Of a stretch of 38,453 bases of DNA, positions 19,827-29,321 are shown piece by piece. Both the position numbers and the translations under genes were made by a program. Source of the DNA: Psychrobacter sp. JCM 18901 (GTDB taxonomy: Bacteria; Pseudomonadota; Gammaproteobacteria; Pseudomonadales; Moraxellaceae); NCBI RefSeq assembly GCF_000586435.1, contig NZ_BAWH01000026.1, forward strand, positions 1-38,453, given 5' to 3'. The notes under the pieces were generated by a model. That model had not been told where the DNA came from and did not search any database. It was given only the letters and a program-made list of their open reading frames with translations. Every line of letters begins with the position of its first letter. Position 1 is the stretch's first letter.

Positions 19827-21609
19827 ATGGCTGTTTATAATGCCCCTCTTAATGACATGCGCTTTATCTTAAATGACGTATTCAAGGCGCCAGAGTTTTG
19901 GCAAAACAACGAAAACTTGGCTCATGTCGACATGGAAACTGTCGATATGATTTTAGAAGAAATGGGAAAACTGTCAAAAAACATTCTACTTCCTATTAAC
20001 CGTAGCGGTGATGAAGAAGGCGCAACTTTCGAAGGTGATGGCGTCGTCACGACTCCGACAGGATTCAAAGAAGCCTATAAGCAATATGCTGAGTCAGGCT
20101 GGGTTGGCTTAAGCGGTAATGCTGAATACGGCGGTCAGGGCTTCCCTAAAATGGTTACCATGCTCACCGAAGAGATGGTTTTTACTGCCAACCAGTCATT
20201 TGCCCTGTATCCAAACCTAACAGTCGGTGCGACACTTTGCTTAAATGCGGCTGGCTCTGAAGAGCAAAAGCAAACTTATCTAGAAAAAATGTACAATGGC
20301 GAATGGGCTGGCACCATGTGCTTGACGGAGCCGCATGCTGGTACTGATTTGGGTATTATCAAAACCAAAGCTGTGCCTAATGATGATGGTAGCTATGATA
20401 TCTCTGGTACCAAAATCTTTATCACTGGTGGTGAGCATGACCTTACTGACAACATCATTCATTTGGTATTGGCAAAAACACCAAATGCACCAGAAGGCTC
20501 AAAAGGTATCTCGCTATTTGTCGTACCAAAATTCTTGGTCAATGCAGATGGTAGCTTAGGCGAGCGCAACACATTAGCGGTAGGCTCTATCGAACACAAA
20601 ATGGGCATCAAAGCCTCTGCAACTTGTGTCATGAACTTTGATAATGCTAAAGGCTGGATGGTTGGCGCGGAAAACACTGGTCTATCATCAATGTTTATCA
20701 TGATGAACTATGAGCGTGTCACTATGGGCTTGCAAGGCTTGGTGGCTCTGAGCTTGCCTATCAAAATGCAGCATTATATGCCAATGACCGTGGTCAAGGC
20801 CGTAGCGATACACAGCTACAAAGCCAGAAAAACCCGCTGATGCTATTATCCATCATGCTGACGTCCGTCGTATGCTATTGAACGCCAAAGTAAACACTGA
20901 AGCGTCGCGCTGTTTTGCGATGTATGTTGCCAAAAATCTTGATGAAGAGAAGTTTAGTACCGATCCTGAGTCAGCCAAAGCAGCTGCGGCTCGTGTTGCC
21001 CTACTGACACCAGTTGCTAAAGCATTTTTGACTGATAAGGCGCTGGAAGCCACTGTTGATTGTCAGCAAGTCTTTGGTGGTCATGGCTATATCCGCGAAT
21101 GGGGTATGGAGCAGATCGTTCGTGATACCCGTATTGCGCAGATTTATGAAGGCACCAACGGTATTCAAGCGCTTGACTTACTAGGTCGTAAGGTTGCGCG
21201 TAACAACGGTAAGTACGTCACTCATTTCTTGGGTGAGATTCGTGACTTCGTTAACAATATGCAAGCAGATCATGCTATCAAGCAAGCTACGTTGAATGCA
21301 GCAGATACCATCGAAGAGCTAACCACCACTGTGCTTAACAACATTGGCGAACGCAAAAACGAAATCAATGGCTGTGCGGTTGACTACATGCATGCGTTTG
21401 GCTACCTCGCCTACTCGTACATGTTTGCGTTGATGGTAGAAGCCGCTAATGGCAAAGAAGGCGAGTTTTATACCAATAAAGCCAAGCTTGCGGATTACTT
21501 CGTTGGTCGTGTCTTACCGCGTATCGATGCTCATGCACAAATGGTCAAAGCTGGTAGTGACCCAATGATGAACTTTGATCTTGCTTATTTCGACGTTCCT
21601 GCAAGCTAA
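19827..21609 (+). CDS. Acyl-CoA dehydrogenase, long DmdC-like form, copy 2 (two frame breaks)
   Basis: Paralogue of the preceding gene, about 594 residues. The ATG at 19827 is preferred over the ATG at 19821 because the AAAGGA ribosome site touches the earlier one and stands six bases from the later one. It has [53 protein letters not shown] and [16 protein letters not shown] with the catalytic Glu. Breaks: a missing G at 20741 (GGTGG for GGGTGG, restoring GLGGSELAYQNAALYA) and a missing C at 20824 (restoring SPEKPADAIIHHADV). Differences from copy 1 in the substrate-facing half suggest a different chain-length range, an inference only. Confidence 0.9.
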
Positions 21610-21643
21610 GCTAGCTTTAAAACTAACCTAAAATACCTTGATT

Positions 21644-21675
21644 AAAAGGACAGTCGTGTTACTGTCCTTTTTTTT
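21644..21675 (+). terminator. Rho-independent terminator after acyl-CoA dehydrogenase copy 2
   Basis: AAAAGGACAGT paired with ACTGTCCTTTT around a 6-nt loop and followed by a T run. Confidence 0.92.
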
Positions 21676-21846
21676 GTCAAAATAACTGCTAACAAAATAA
21701 TTCAATATCAATTGGCAGTTCCGATTAAAATAACGCAAGACAAGATGTCGCTCGACTACAATTGAACGATTGGTAAACATTACTCAACCACTTATACCGA
21801 CTTAAATAATAAAAACGATTGAAACAACCATGATAAAGGGTGCGAC

Positions 21847-24289
21847 GTGTCAGAATTAAAACGCATTTTACAACAGATTACTGCCTTGAGCGACGTGCCA
21901 GATCCTGCGGTACTCAAACGCTTGATTGATGAGCTACGAGTCAGTGATAAAGAACCTGCATTGGCCAACGAAAAAATTCAATCCCTTATTGATATCATAC
22001 ATCAGCATCCAGAATATGGAGATGGGCTGTCTAGTTTTGTGCTAAAACTGATTATCCAATATCGACAAATTGCGCTGTATACCGATACTGGTATTATGTC
22101 CGACCAAGGGTTTTTTAACAGTTTACGCCGGTTGATTGGCCATCGGTTTTTACCATTATTACCACAAGACGACTCTGTCGTAGAATTGGTGGGCTACTTA
22201 TTTAATAAACGCTCTGATGAACGCTGGCTTGCCAATATTGAAAAGGAAAAATGGGACAAACTGGTTGAGCTGGTGCGCGTAGAAGAGAAACACTTAAACC
22301 TAGTCGCTACTGCAAAAAAACAGTATTCTAAACGCCATTATCATTTTGTCTTATCGCATCAGCGGTATCGGCTTGCATCCTGATTTGATGGAGTCGTATC
22401 CACAGATACTGAATTATTCCGCATCTTTTGTTGCACAAAATCAAGAAGCCGTACTCTTCGTTAATCAATATCGTCAAGCACATGAACTTGATACCTTGAC
22501 AGATATTACGCCTGAGCAAGCAGTCGATCCCGCACCTCTATTGGTTATGCTTGAACAGTGCGAAGATATCGTCGCTACCGTACGCAAGCGGATTTATAAG
22601 ACCGGTATTTCTATTCGTTTGACCAATATGATGCTGCGTTTAGATCAAAGCTTGCAGCGTATGCGGATTTTAACTGAGCTGGTCACAGACGATAATCAAA
22701 AGCGAGATCGTGCTGTTATCGAACTGATACAGGCGCTCATCACTACGGCCAATCAGCGCTATAGTATTGGCTATTTGATTGATAACAATACCAAACTGCT
22801 CTCTCGCAAAGTCACAGAAAATGCCAGCCGCGTCGGTGAGCATTATATTAGTACCGATAAAGCTGGCTATCAAAAGATGCTTAAAAAAAGCCTCTATTGG
22901 TGGCTTTATCATTGCATTTATGGCAACTATAAAAATACTGGCGTACCACTTAGCGCTCGCACCCATGGGTCGCGCGTTCATCAACAGTATGATTTATGGG
23001 TTGGGTTTCGTATTCATTCATGTTATTCGCGGCACAGTCGCGACCAAGCAGCCAGCCATGACCGCAGCTGCGATTGCCTCTACCATTTCTGAAGGCTCTG
23101 GTAAAAAAATCGCATCAGTTGACTAAGCTATCAGAATTGGTCGTCGATATCTTGCGTACCCAGTTTATCGCTATCATGTAACGTCATGTTAGCCGTACCC
23201 GTCGCTTTGATTATATCTTTTGCTTGGTTGCAATATACTGGTGCGCCAATGATTGACACTGAGAAAGCAGGACACTTGCTACATGATCTCGACCCGTTCC
23301 ACTCATTAGCACTGCCCCATGCTGCTATTGCTGGGGTTTACCTGTTCTTATCTGGTTTGATTGCCGGTTATTACGATAACTTGGCAGTTTATAACAACGT
23401 AGGCGCGCGTATACAACGTCACAGATTGTTGAAATATATACTGCCTAGCTCATGGCTTCAGCGTTTAGGCGGCTTTATAGAGGCCAACTTGGGCGCTATC
23501 ATGGGTAACTTCTTATTCGGGGTGTTCTTAGGTAGTACCGCAACTATTGGCTATATCTTCGGCTTACCAATTGATATTCGTCACATTGCCTTTGCTTCAG
23601 CAAACTTGGCACATGGACTATTCAATATATCTGCTGATGACATCAGCTGGAGCCTCATCCTAATTTCTATACTTGGCGTGGCCTTATTGGTTTGGTCAAC
23701 TTAATTGTTAGCTTTTCACTGGCACTGTTTGTCGCCCTACGTTCTAAAGAAGTTCGCTTTTTTTGAATGGAGTCGCCTCACAAAACTGGTGTTTGGCCAT
23801 ATTATTAGTCATCCGTCTGACTTTTTCTGGCCACGTGATAAGCCAATGAAATATGCGCGTATCGATAGTCAGGGTCACATGATATTTGATGATACCTCTG
23901 CACAAAAAAATGGCAAATCTATACCAAGCAATTACGTGGTAAGGCGTTTGTCTGATGTCAGAATCTTGCCTGAATCTAAACATGCTGATGCTCAACATTC
24001 ACAGACCAACACCGACATCAACTATGAAAAGCAGCCGACTGATGAGCATACGCAGCCGTATAACTCTCCTGAAAAGGTAATGGATTTGGACGATGGTTTA
24101 GTCGATGACGAACTAAACAGTGTTCCTTATACCGATGATATCCAATACGATAAGGCCACCAAAACGATAAGTACGATTGATAACGATGTTGTTAGTGATG
24201 AGCCATACCACACTGACTCTGATGACAAGCATACTGGTGATGCAAAAACACCTTTACCAAAACCTAAAAAAACCACCAAAGCTGCCTAG
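21847..24289 (+). CDS. Membrane protein of the 'site-specific recombinase' (Gcr/SpecificRecomb) family, six frame breaks
   Basis: Reconstructs to about 813 residues from GTG 21847. The first ~330 residues are soluble and helical; then come about seven hydrophobic segments (for example IGGFIIAFMATIKILAYHLA, NVMLAVPVALIISFAW, AGVYLFLSGLIAGYYDN, GNFLFGVFLGSTATIGYIFG, ILGVALLGLVNLIVSFSLAL). A ~150-residue Asp/Thr/Lys-rich tail ends the protein. I recognise the family from its layout and blocks such as GGFIEANLGAIMGNF; the 'recombinase' name comes from Neisseria Gcr and fits a membrane protein poorly. Breaks: A7 at 22314, 22883 and 23103, two bases missing near 23178, a missing G near 23690, and T7 at 23758-23764. 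With all of them repaired the frame is continuous. True function unknown. Confidence 0.7.
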
Positions 24290-24379
24290 TTAAATAGGTA
24301 GTTGCGGTGGGTTTTTGCTCGATCAATCGTTGATATTAAAGTTATTTGTCATAAGACCTGTTATGGGAAGAAGAGCGGT

Positions 24380-24412
24380 TCCCTAGTTAGGGTTTGGCTG
24401 TAGTCCAAACTC
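24380..24412. terminator. Hairpins between convergent genes
   Basis: GTTTGG (24392-24397) pairs with CCAAAC (24405-24410) around a 7-nt loop, next to the palindrome CCCTAGTTAGGG at 24381-24392. The end of the upstream gene (about 24262-24307) can also fold, with AAAACC and GGTTTT around imperfect inner pairing and T5 after it. Both lie between converging transcripts and may act as terminators. Confidence 0.4.
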
Positions 24413-24432
24413 TTTCAATAGGTATAGCTGTT

Positions 24433-24954
24433 CTAACTTATGACACGGCCTAGTTTATCTACATCAGCGACCATTTTAGGTATTCGATGTTCACCTTCCA
24501 TTTCACTGACCATCTTTTTCGCCGTTGTAATATTTATACCAATACTGGTGACATATAGAGGGCGCTTACTTATCCCTCGCCAAACGGCATAGTCTTCTGT
24601 AATGTCATAAAAATGATTTTTAGCGATACCGATGATGGGCTTTGTATTAGCTAGGTGATCATACAGATATTTGCCTAATCCTGCTTTGCCAACACTATCC
24701 AGAAATACATAGCCGTCTATGATAATTACATCAAAAGGTTCGTCAATCTGGTTAGTCAAAGCCAGTAAGCAAGGCATTTCTCGTTTATAGAACTGACCTG
24801 ACTCATAAGGCGCAACGTCATTAACTTCTACAGTATATTCATTTAGAATACGTGATTGCTTAATGCCTTCGAAGCGGATACCTGCAACAGTTGCTGTAAC
24901 AGCGTCGGTTTCTTGGCCTTCTTTATAATGTACGTCTAGAATTAGGTAAATCAA
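24433..24954 (-). CDS. nfi: Endonuclease V (deoxyinosine-specific nuclease)
   Basis: Nicks DNA (or RNA) one base 3' of inosine left by adenine deamination. 173 residues, shorter than E. coli Nfi (about 220) but with the core in order: ILDVHYKEG near the N terminus (first metal Asp), YESGQFYKREMPCLLAL (Tyr-Glu block corresponding to Y..G....RE.P), DVIIIDGYVFLD (second Asp), and GIAKNHFYD (catalytic-core Lys). The H in the usual DGHG is replaced (DGYV), as in some short bacterial forms. The frame is intact. It is convergent with the preceding gene. Confidence 0.78.
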   Translation of the reverse strand: MIYLILDVHYKEGQETDAVTATVAGIRFEGIKQSRILNEYTVEVNDVAPYESGQFYKREMPCLLALTNQIDEPFDVIIIDGYVFLDSVGKAGLGKYLYDHLANTKPIIGIAKNHFYDITEDYAVWRGISKRPLYVTSIGINITTAKKMVSEMEGEHRIPKMVADVDKLGRVIS

Positions 24955-25099
24955 TTTATTACTACCTTAAAATACAGATGACTTAATTTTAGTGCTTCAA
25001 ACAATTAATAATTCAGTATTACGATATTGGTATCGGGCATGTGGTATTTGAGTCGATTTATTTGCTTCGCTGAAGTTATCTTATCTAAACGAACCTCTT

Positions 25100-25951
25100 T
25101 TAATTTTCCAAATACTTGTTTATTAAAAAAAAGTAATCGAAATCCTCTAAGCCATCTAGTCCATTAAGAGACATGCTTTCAATATGTTCAAAGCTGTTAT
25201 TTTTGACCCATATATTGAATAAGTCTTGTATGAAGCTTTTATCTATATCTAATCGTATAGACTTGCCAAATATAAATCTCTTATAATTACTCAATATTCT
25301 ATACACGTCAGGCACAGATATAGGACTTTCCATATAAGATTTTGTGATTAAGGTATTGCCTGCGACTTCAAAATAGCTAATTCTGTTCAACAGTTCAGTG
25401 TATCTTATGCCAACCTTTTCATCATTGTTTTCTCCGCAAACAGAACTATAATAATTGAAATTTATTTCAGTTGAATGTACATCGTAAGAGTGCATCACTC
25501 CATTATCGCAATAATTTAATAAAAATTCTTTTGGTTCATACGAAAGAGTATTCCAGTCAATTCGATTTTCGAATATGCCGTCTTCGTGAGTATATAACTC
25601 TAGGTTGCACCTACCTTCTACAAAGGTATAAGACATACCTTGATACAGCTTATTCTTATAGAGTTGTGGTATTCCACGAGAACCATATATATCATCAATC
25701 TCATTACAGAACTCTGTAGAATCTATTTGGATAGGCGAAGATAGTCCTCTCTGACAGGGTGATACATAAGGCCTGATAATCTCTCCATTTTTGACCTCAT
25801 AAGCTTCAAGTTGATGGTCAGGTTTATCAAAGAAGATAATGCCTGTGTATAGCTTATCGCGCTGATACCATTTACCGTTACTTTTATTTAACAGTGCTGA
25901 TTTCAATCGTTGCATATTACTCATGTTAGTCTTCTCTGAAAGAGGAGTCAT
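25100..25951 (-). CDS. Protein of unknown function with YwqK-like segments
   Basis: 283 residues, soluble, rich in Tyr, Asn and acidic residues, with no signal peptide. I do not recognise a firm family. Two segments, KWYQRDKLYTGIIFF and LYKNKLYQGMSYTF, look like the 'K.Y.G....' units of YwqK/MORN-type repeat proteins, which often act as antitoxin or immunity proteins. The second half (from about residue 170) has no visible motif. An internal Met at residue 10 (MSNMQRLK) is an alternative start. Low G+C and isolation between a nuclease and a MITE suggest an acquired gene. An orphan immunity role is possible but is only a guess. Confidence 0.55.
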   Translation of the reverse strand: MTPLSEKTNMSNMQRLKSALLNKSNGKWYQRDKLYTGIIFFDKPDHQLEAYEVKNGEIIRPYVSPCQRGLSSPIQIDSTEFCNEIDDIYGSRGIPQLYKNKLYQGMSYTFVEGRCNLELYTHEDGIFENRIDWNTLSYEPKEFLLNYCDNGVMHSYDVHSTEINFNYYSSVCGENNDEKVGIRYTELLNRISYFEVAGNTLITKSYMESPISVPDVYRILSNYKRFIFGKSIRLDIDKSFIQDLFNIWVKNNSFEHIESMSLNGLDGLEDFDYFFLINKYLEN

Positions 25952-26007
25952 TAATCGTGCTAGTAGAAACGGTAATGCTAGAAGGATTCATTTTAAAATA
26001 TACCTAC

Positions 26008-26040
26008 ACCGAACCAATCAGGTTCCTTCACTGGTTCGGT
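26008..26040. other. Hairpin upstream of the orphan gene
   Basis: ACCGAACCA (26008-26016) pairs exactly with TGGTTCGGT (26032-26040) over a 15-nt loop and is followed by TCCCTAGTGAGG. TTCCCTAGT-AGG also occurs at 24379-24392, so the two places may share an old repeat. No T run is present. Confidence 0.3.
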
Positions 26041-26221
26041 TCCCTAGTGAGGACTTGAATATTTAGCTGTGAGCTAATGGTATCAACGTTTTAAAACATT
26101 GGAATAGTCACAATGTACTTCATGGTGTACAAAACGTTAGTTTTCCAAGCTTAAGAAGCCTTGGATAGAACTATTGCTGAAGTTTTAAGTGCCACTATAG
26201 GAGGTTATTTTACTAACTGAT

Positions 26222-26293
26222 GAGAGCATCCTACATTTTGTGTAATTATTGATGAAAGCCACATAGCTGTTACACAGAATATAGGATGCTCTC
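26222..26293. mobile_element. 72-bp MITE with IS256-type inverted ends
   Basis: The 24-bp ends (26222-26245 and 26270-26293) begin GAGAGCATCCTA and end TGTGTAA, matching at 22 of 24 positions. The spacer is only 24 bases with no coding capacity. The same end type occurs at 37618-37741, where a transposase start codon is kept, so this is probably a non-autonomous derivative of the same family. The hairpin may also help end transcription of pliG. 25952-26221 shows no gene. Confidence 0.6.
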
Positions 26294-26312
26294 CATTATT
26301 AAGCTTACATAC

Positions 26313-26733
26313 CTATAGGATAGATACTTCTAGCCAATATGGAGGTGTTTTTCCTTTAGAAGCTTGAGAACGTGGCTGAAGAATACGCAATTCATATTTA
26401 CCTGAATATGGAAGCGTGTAATAACCTTGGTTATCTAGTTCAGAGGAATATTCTCCTACATTGACAGAATCTGATAAATTCTTATTAAATAAATAAGAAT
26501 CTACATTCCCTCCCGTTGTTTTAACAGAAAGCTTTTGGTTCTTTTTGGCATAAAATGTATAGGAATCGTACTTAACACCCTTTAATTTCCCATAATAGTT
26601 AGCTGAATTTGCGCCTTTTTTTAAATTGAACATCAACAGTTTTGGCCACTGCATCTGAAGATGCGGCCATGACTGTAGGGCTTACCATTAGAACAGGAAG
26701 CGCAATTAAAATAGCAGCCGTTAAGTTTTTCAT
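26313..26733 (-). CDS. pliG: Periplasmic g-type lysozyme inhibitor PliG (one frame break)
   Basis: About 139 residues when the T7 run at 26616-26622 (plus strand) is read as six. The start at 26733 gives a signal peptide MKNLTAAILIALPVL... ending VMAAS. The mature part resembles E. coli PliG (YcgK): VDVQFKKGANSANYYGKLKG, YDSYTFYAKKNQKLSV, SYLFNKNLSDSV, GYYTLPYSGKYELRILQPRS. It would bind goose-type lysozymes in the periplasm and protect peptidoglycan. Without the repair only the 113-residue core from an internal ATG would be seen and the secretion signal would be missed. Second inhibitor gene: see the right edge. Confidence 0.8.
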
Positions 26734-26950
26734 ATTTTAAACACTCAAACAGTAAAAAAAACGATTTTATCTCAACGCACACTGTCAACCTTTATAGATA
26801 TGTTATATTAATATTACTAATATAGAGAGTACCTTGATAGGTTACTGAACAAGGCTGCTCATAATCGTTGGTGTTAATTAAGACACTAGTTTCTAATTCT
26901 ATCGCAAACCTAACTATAGTAGTAAAAACCTGAATTTCATTATGTAAACA

Positions 26951-26982
26951 AAGAGAACACTGCTAAATAGTAGTGTTCTCTT
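26951..26982. promoter_or_regulatory. Perfect hairpin upstream of the lipoprotein gene
   Basis: AGAGAACACT and AGTGTTCTCT form a 10-bp perfect stem extended by inner pairs, ending about 25 bases before the ATG at 27007. The AAGG ribosome site lies just downstream. It may be an operator or a leader hairpin. It reads poorly as a terminator on the plus strand. The remainder of 26734-26950 is AT-rich with no gene. Confidence 0.35.
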
Positions 26983-27006
26983 ATTATATTTAAAGGAAAA
27001 AAAATT

Positions 27007-27436
27007 ATGCGTTCTTTGCTTTTGACGGCAATGTGCTTAACGGTCAGCTTAACCCTAGTAGCTTGTAGTAATCAACAAGCCGATAGTACGGATCATAATA
27101 AGGAGCCGACAATAGAAGTACCTGTAGCGTTATTGGCGTTTACCGCTTCTGGTAATAAAGAAAAAAGTTGGCGGACAGTAGTTGAAGGAAATAAATTAAG
27201 TATAGAAGCAGAATTCTTAGAGCCTACAACAATTGTAGTAGTGGGTTCCGCCACTACTGAAGGCGTCGAATACGAGAGTACAGTCAATGGACAGCCTATT
27301 ATTTTAAATATACGAAAAAAATATTTGTATCGATGACAATGGCTACCAAAATGAACTGACCGCAACATTAAGTTACGCAGGCAAAGCATATGATGGTTGT
27401 GCCATTACCGGTGCAATGGAAACTGCGCCTACATAG
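27007..27436 (+). CDS. Small lipoprotein with COG3650-like C-terminal part (one frame break)
   Basis: About 142 residues when A7 at 27315-27321 is read as six; otherwise it stops at 27336. The signal peptide ends in the lipobox LVAC followed by Ser, so Cys-acylated and probably in the outer membrane. The C-terminal half has ICIDDNGYQNELTATLSYAG and YDGCAITG, resembling the 'C.D......L.ATL....YRGCA' pattern of a widespread uncharacterised domain, with two Cys that could form a disulfide. Function unknown. A small membrane protein follows 16 bases later. Confidence 0.65.
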
Positions 27437-27452
27437 AAGATAAGTCTAACTT

Positions 27453-27695
27453 ATGAATAAACCATTGAAAAAATTTAGCCTAGTATTCTTACCATCATTT
27501 TTGTGGGTCGTATTAACTGGGCTAGGATTTGGCTCTCAAAGTCTATCTAATTTGATTGAAATTATAGGAATTTTTATAGTATCTGTGCTGTGTTTATTTA
27601 TCCCAGAACGATTTATAAAATATCAACACCTTCTTCTAATACTCTTAATAATCACTGCCTTAGTGCGTTTTTTAACCCCATATATACCGGAATAA
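27453..27695 (+). CDS. Small membrane protein of unknown function
   Basis: 80 residues with a basic start (MNKPLKKF) and about three hydrophobic stretches (VFLPSFLWVVLTGLGFG, LIEIIGIFIVSVLCLFI, LLLILLIITALVRFL). It begins 16 bases after the lipoprotein gene and ends 20 bases before the IS, so the two may be a pair. I do not recognise a family. Confidence 0.5.
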   Translation: MNKPLKKFSLVFLPSFLWVVLTGLGFGSQSLSNLIEIIGIFIVSVLCLFIPERFIKYQHLLLILLIITALVRFLTPYIPE

Positions 27696-27715
27696 TATTA
27701 AACCAGTTGGCTATC

Positions 27716-29010
27716 TGAACCGCCCCGGGATTGTCGGAGACTCAACATTCTGAGAGAATACGACAATGAAAAGACAAGCCTACACTCCTGAGATTAAAGA
27801 GCGCGCTGTTCGCATGCTGATTGAAGCATTAAGCGACTATCCCTCCCCCTGGTCAGCTATTCAAGCCATTGCGCCTAAGATTGGCTGCACGCCCGAAACT
27901 CTACGATCGTGGCATAAAAAGCACATCGATAAAACTATACCAGCCAATATTCAAGCTCAAGATCAAGCTGAACGTATTAAAGAGCTTGAACGCGAGAATA
28001 AAGAGCTCAAGCAAGCTAATGAGATTATACGTAAGGCTGCTGCTTTTTTTCGCCCAGGCGGAGCTCGACCGCAAACTGAAGTGATGATTCAGTTCATTGA
28101 TGATAACAAACAACACTATGGGGTCGAGCTGATCTGTAGAGTACTACCGATTGCCCCATCAACTTATTATCGTGCTCAAGACTTAAGCGTCAACCCACAT
28201 AAGTGTTCATTGCGCAGTCAGCATGATGACTATTATATTAGCGAAATCAAACGTATCTGGCAGGACAGTAAATGCCGTTACGGCGCTCGTAAGGTCTGGC
28301 AGCAGATGAAAGCGGACGGGCTACAGGTTGCTCGTTGCACTGTAGAGCGTTTAATGAAACAGCATGGCTTACAAGGTGTCTGGCGGGGTAAGGGTAAAAT
28401 AACAACTCACAGCCGTGATGATCAAAAGCGTGCTGATGACTTGGTTAATCGTAACTTTAGCGCTCATCGCCCTAACCAGCTCTGGGTGGCAGACTTTACT
28501 TATATCAAGACGATAAGCGGCTGGGTGTATACCGCTTTTATTATTGATGTGTTTGCTCGCGCTATTGTGGGCTGGAAAGTATCTAATCGTATGAACACAG
28601 ATATGGTGATGGCGGCGTTAAATCAAGCAATAGCAGATAGAAACTATCCCAAAGATGTGATTCATCACAGTGATCGAGGGGTTCAGTATTTATCCATTCG
28701 CTATACTGATAAAATGGCTACATGCGGTGTTATAGCTTCTGTCGGTACGACAGGCGATTTATACGATAATGCATTAGCTGAAACGGTCAACGGGCTTTAT
28801 AAGTCTGAGGTGATTCATTATTTAAAACAGAACTGGACTGGTGTGAACGATGTTGAACTAGCAACTTGAATGGGTGGATTGGTTTAATAGAACACGATTG
28901 GATATGTGTCACCCTTTGAGTTTGAAAAGCGGTATTATGATAATTTAACCCTGTCAGGCATCGCTGCCTGACTCAAGTAAATCACTCTCCGATAAAGTCG
29001 GGGCGGTTCA
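27716..29010 (+). mobile_element. IS3-family insertion sequence, about 1295 bp
   Basis: The ends begin TGAACCGCCCCG on the left and, as reverse complement, TGAACCGCCCCG on the right; the ~28-bp inverted repeats also share TCGGAGA. The element holds one transposase region. The flanking bases (ATC before, GTT after) do not match, so there is no target duplication. This suggests a deletion or recombination after insertion. The right side cuts a TauE/SafE-type gene. Confidence 0.88.
27766..28971 (+). pseudogene. IS3-family transposase (OrfA and OrfB read through; C terminus damaged)
   Basis: OrfA (MKRQAYTPEIKERAVRML, helix-turn-helix and Leu zipper ERIKELERENKELKQ) runs into OrfB, a DDE integrase: Asp in WVADFTYI, Asp in HHSDRGVQY, and Glu in DNALAETVNG. 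In this sequence the T7 run at 28044-28050 puts OrfA and OrfB in one frame. With T6, OrfA would end normally as FFAQAELDRKLK and OrfB would start at the overlapping ATG 28084, the usual frameshift arrangement. The long frame stops at 28869; the remaining pieces EWVDWFNRTR and GYVSPFEFEKRYYDN follow in other frames with about a dozen bases lost between them, so the copy is probably inactive or misread. Confidence 0.85.
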
Positions 29011-29156
29011 GTTGCAATGAGGCCGCGTTTTTTTGCTGGACTAGCTTCTTTCATCGATAGTCCGAATGCAGTCACGATACCACCACACATACCTAAGCAA
29101 TGCGGCGAACCAAAAAATCCCATTAAGAATGCTGCAATTAATAGTGCCATAGTCAT
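29011..29156 (-). pseudogene. TauE/SafE (DsbD_2-like) membrane protein, 5' fragment cut by the IS
   Basis: ATG 29156 has an AGGAAG ribosome site. The first ~48 residues read MTMALLIAAFLMGFFGSPHC followed by LGMCGGIVTAFG, the HCxGMCGG signature of the 'sulfite exporter TauE/SafE' proteins, which often accompany copper or cytochrome-oxidase genes. At 29010 the IS begins and the frame runs into it. The missing 3' part is not found on the other side of the IS. It is on the same strand, downstream of oprC, so it probably was the last gene of a copper operon. Confidence 0.75.
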
Positions 29157-29321
29157 GAAAGTGCTTCCTATAACATAATACCAAATCCAAAAATACGATT
29201 AACTTTATTAGACTTGCTAAGCCTGTTAGCGGTCATAGTCAAAAAAGTTATCCTTATTATTCTAATTTTTGGAAATGGTATAAGAGAAATAAAGTCAGTT
29301 AACAATCTATCTTAATGACAC

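Noticed and set aside
21847..24289. Mobile element or integrase because of the name 'site-specific recombinase'
   Set aside because: The protein is membrane-embedded, in a core gene context, with no repeats or att sites nearby.
26951..26982. Hairpin as a plain terminator
   Set aside because: No gene ends upstream on the plus strand and no good T run follows.
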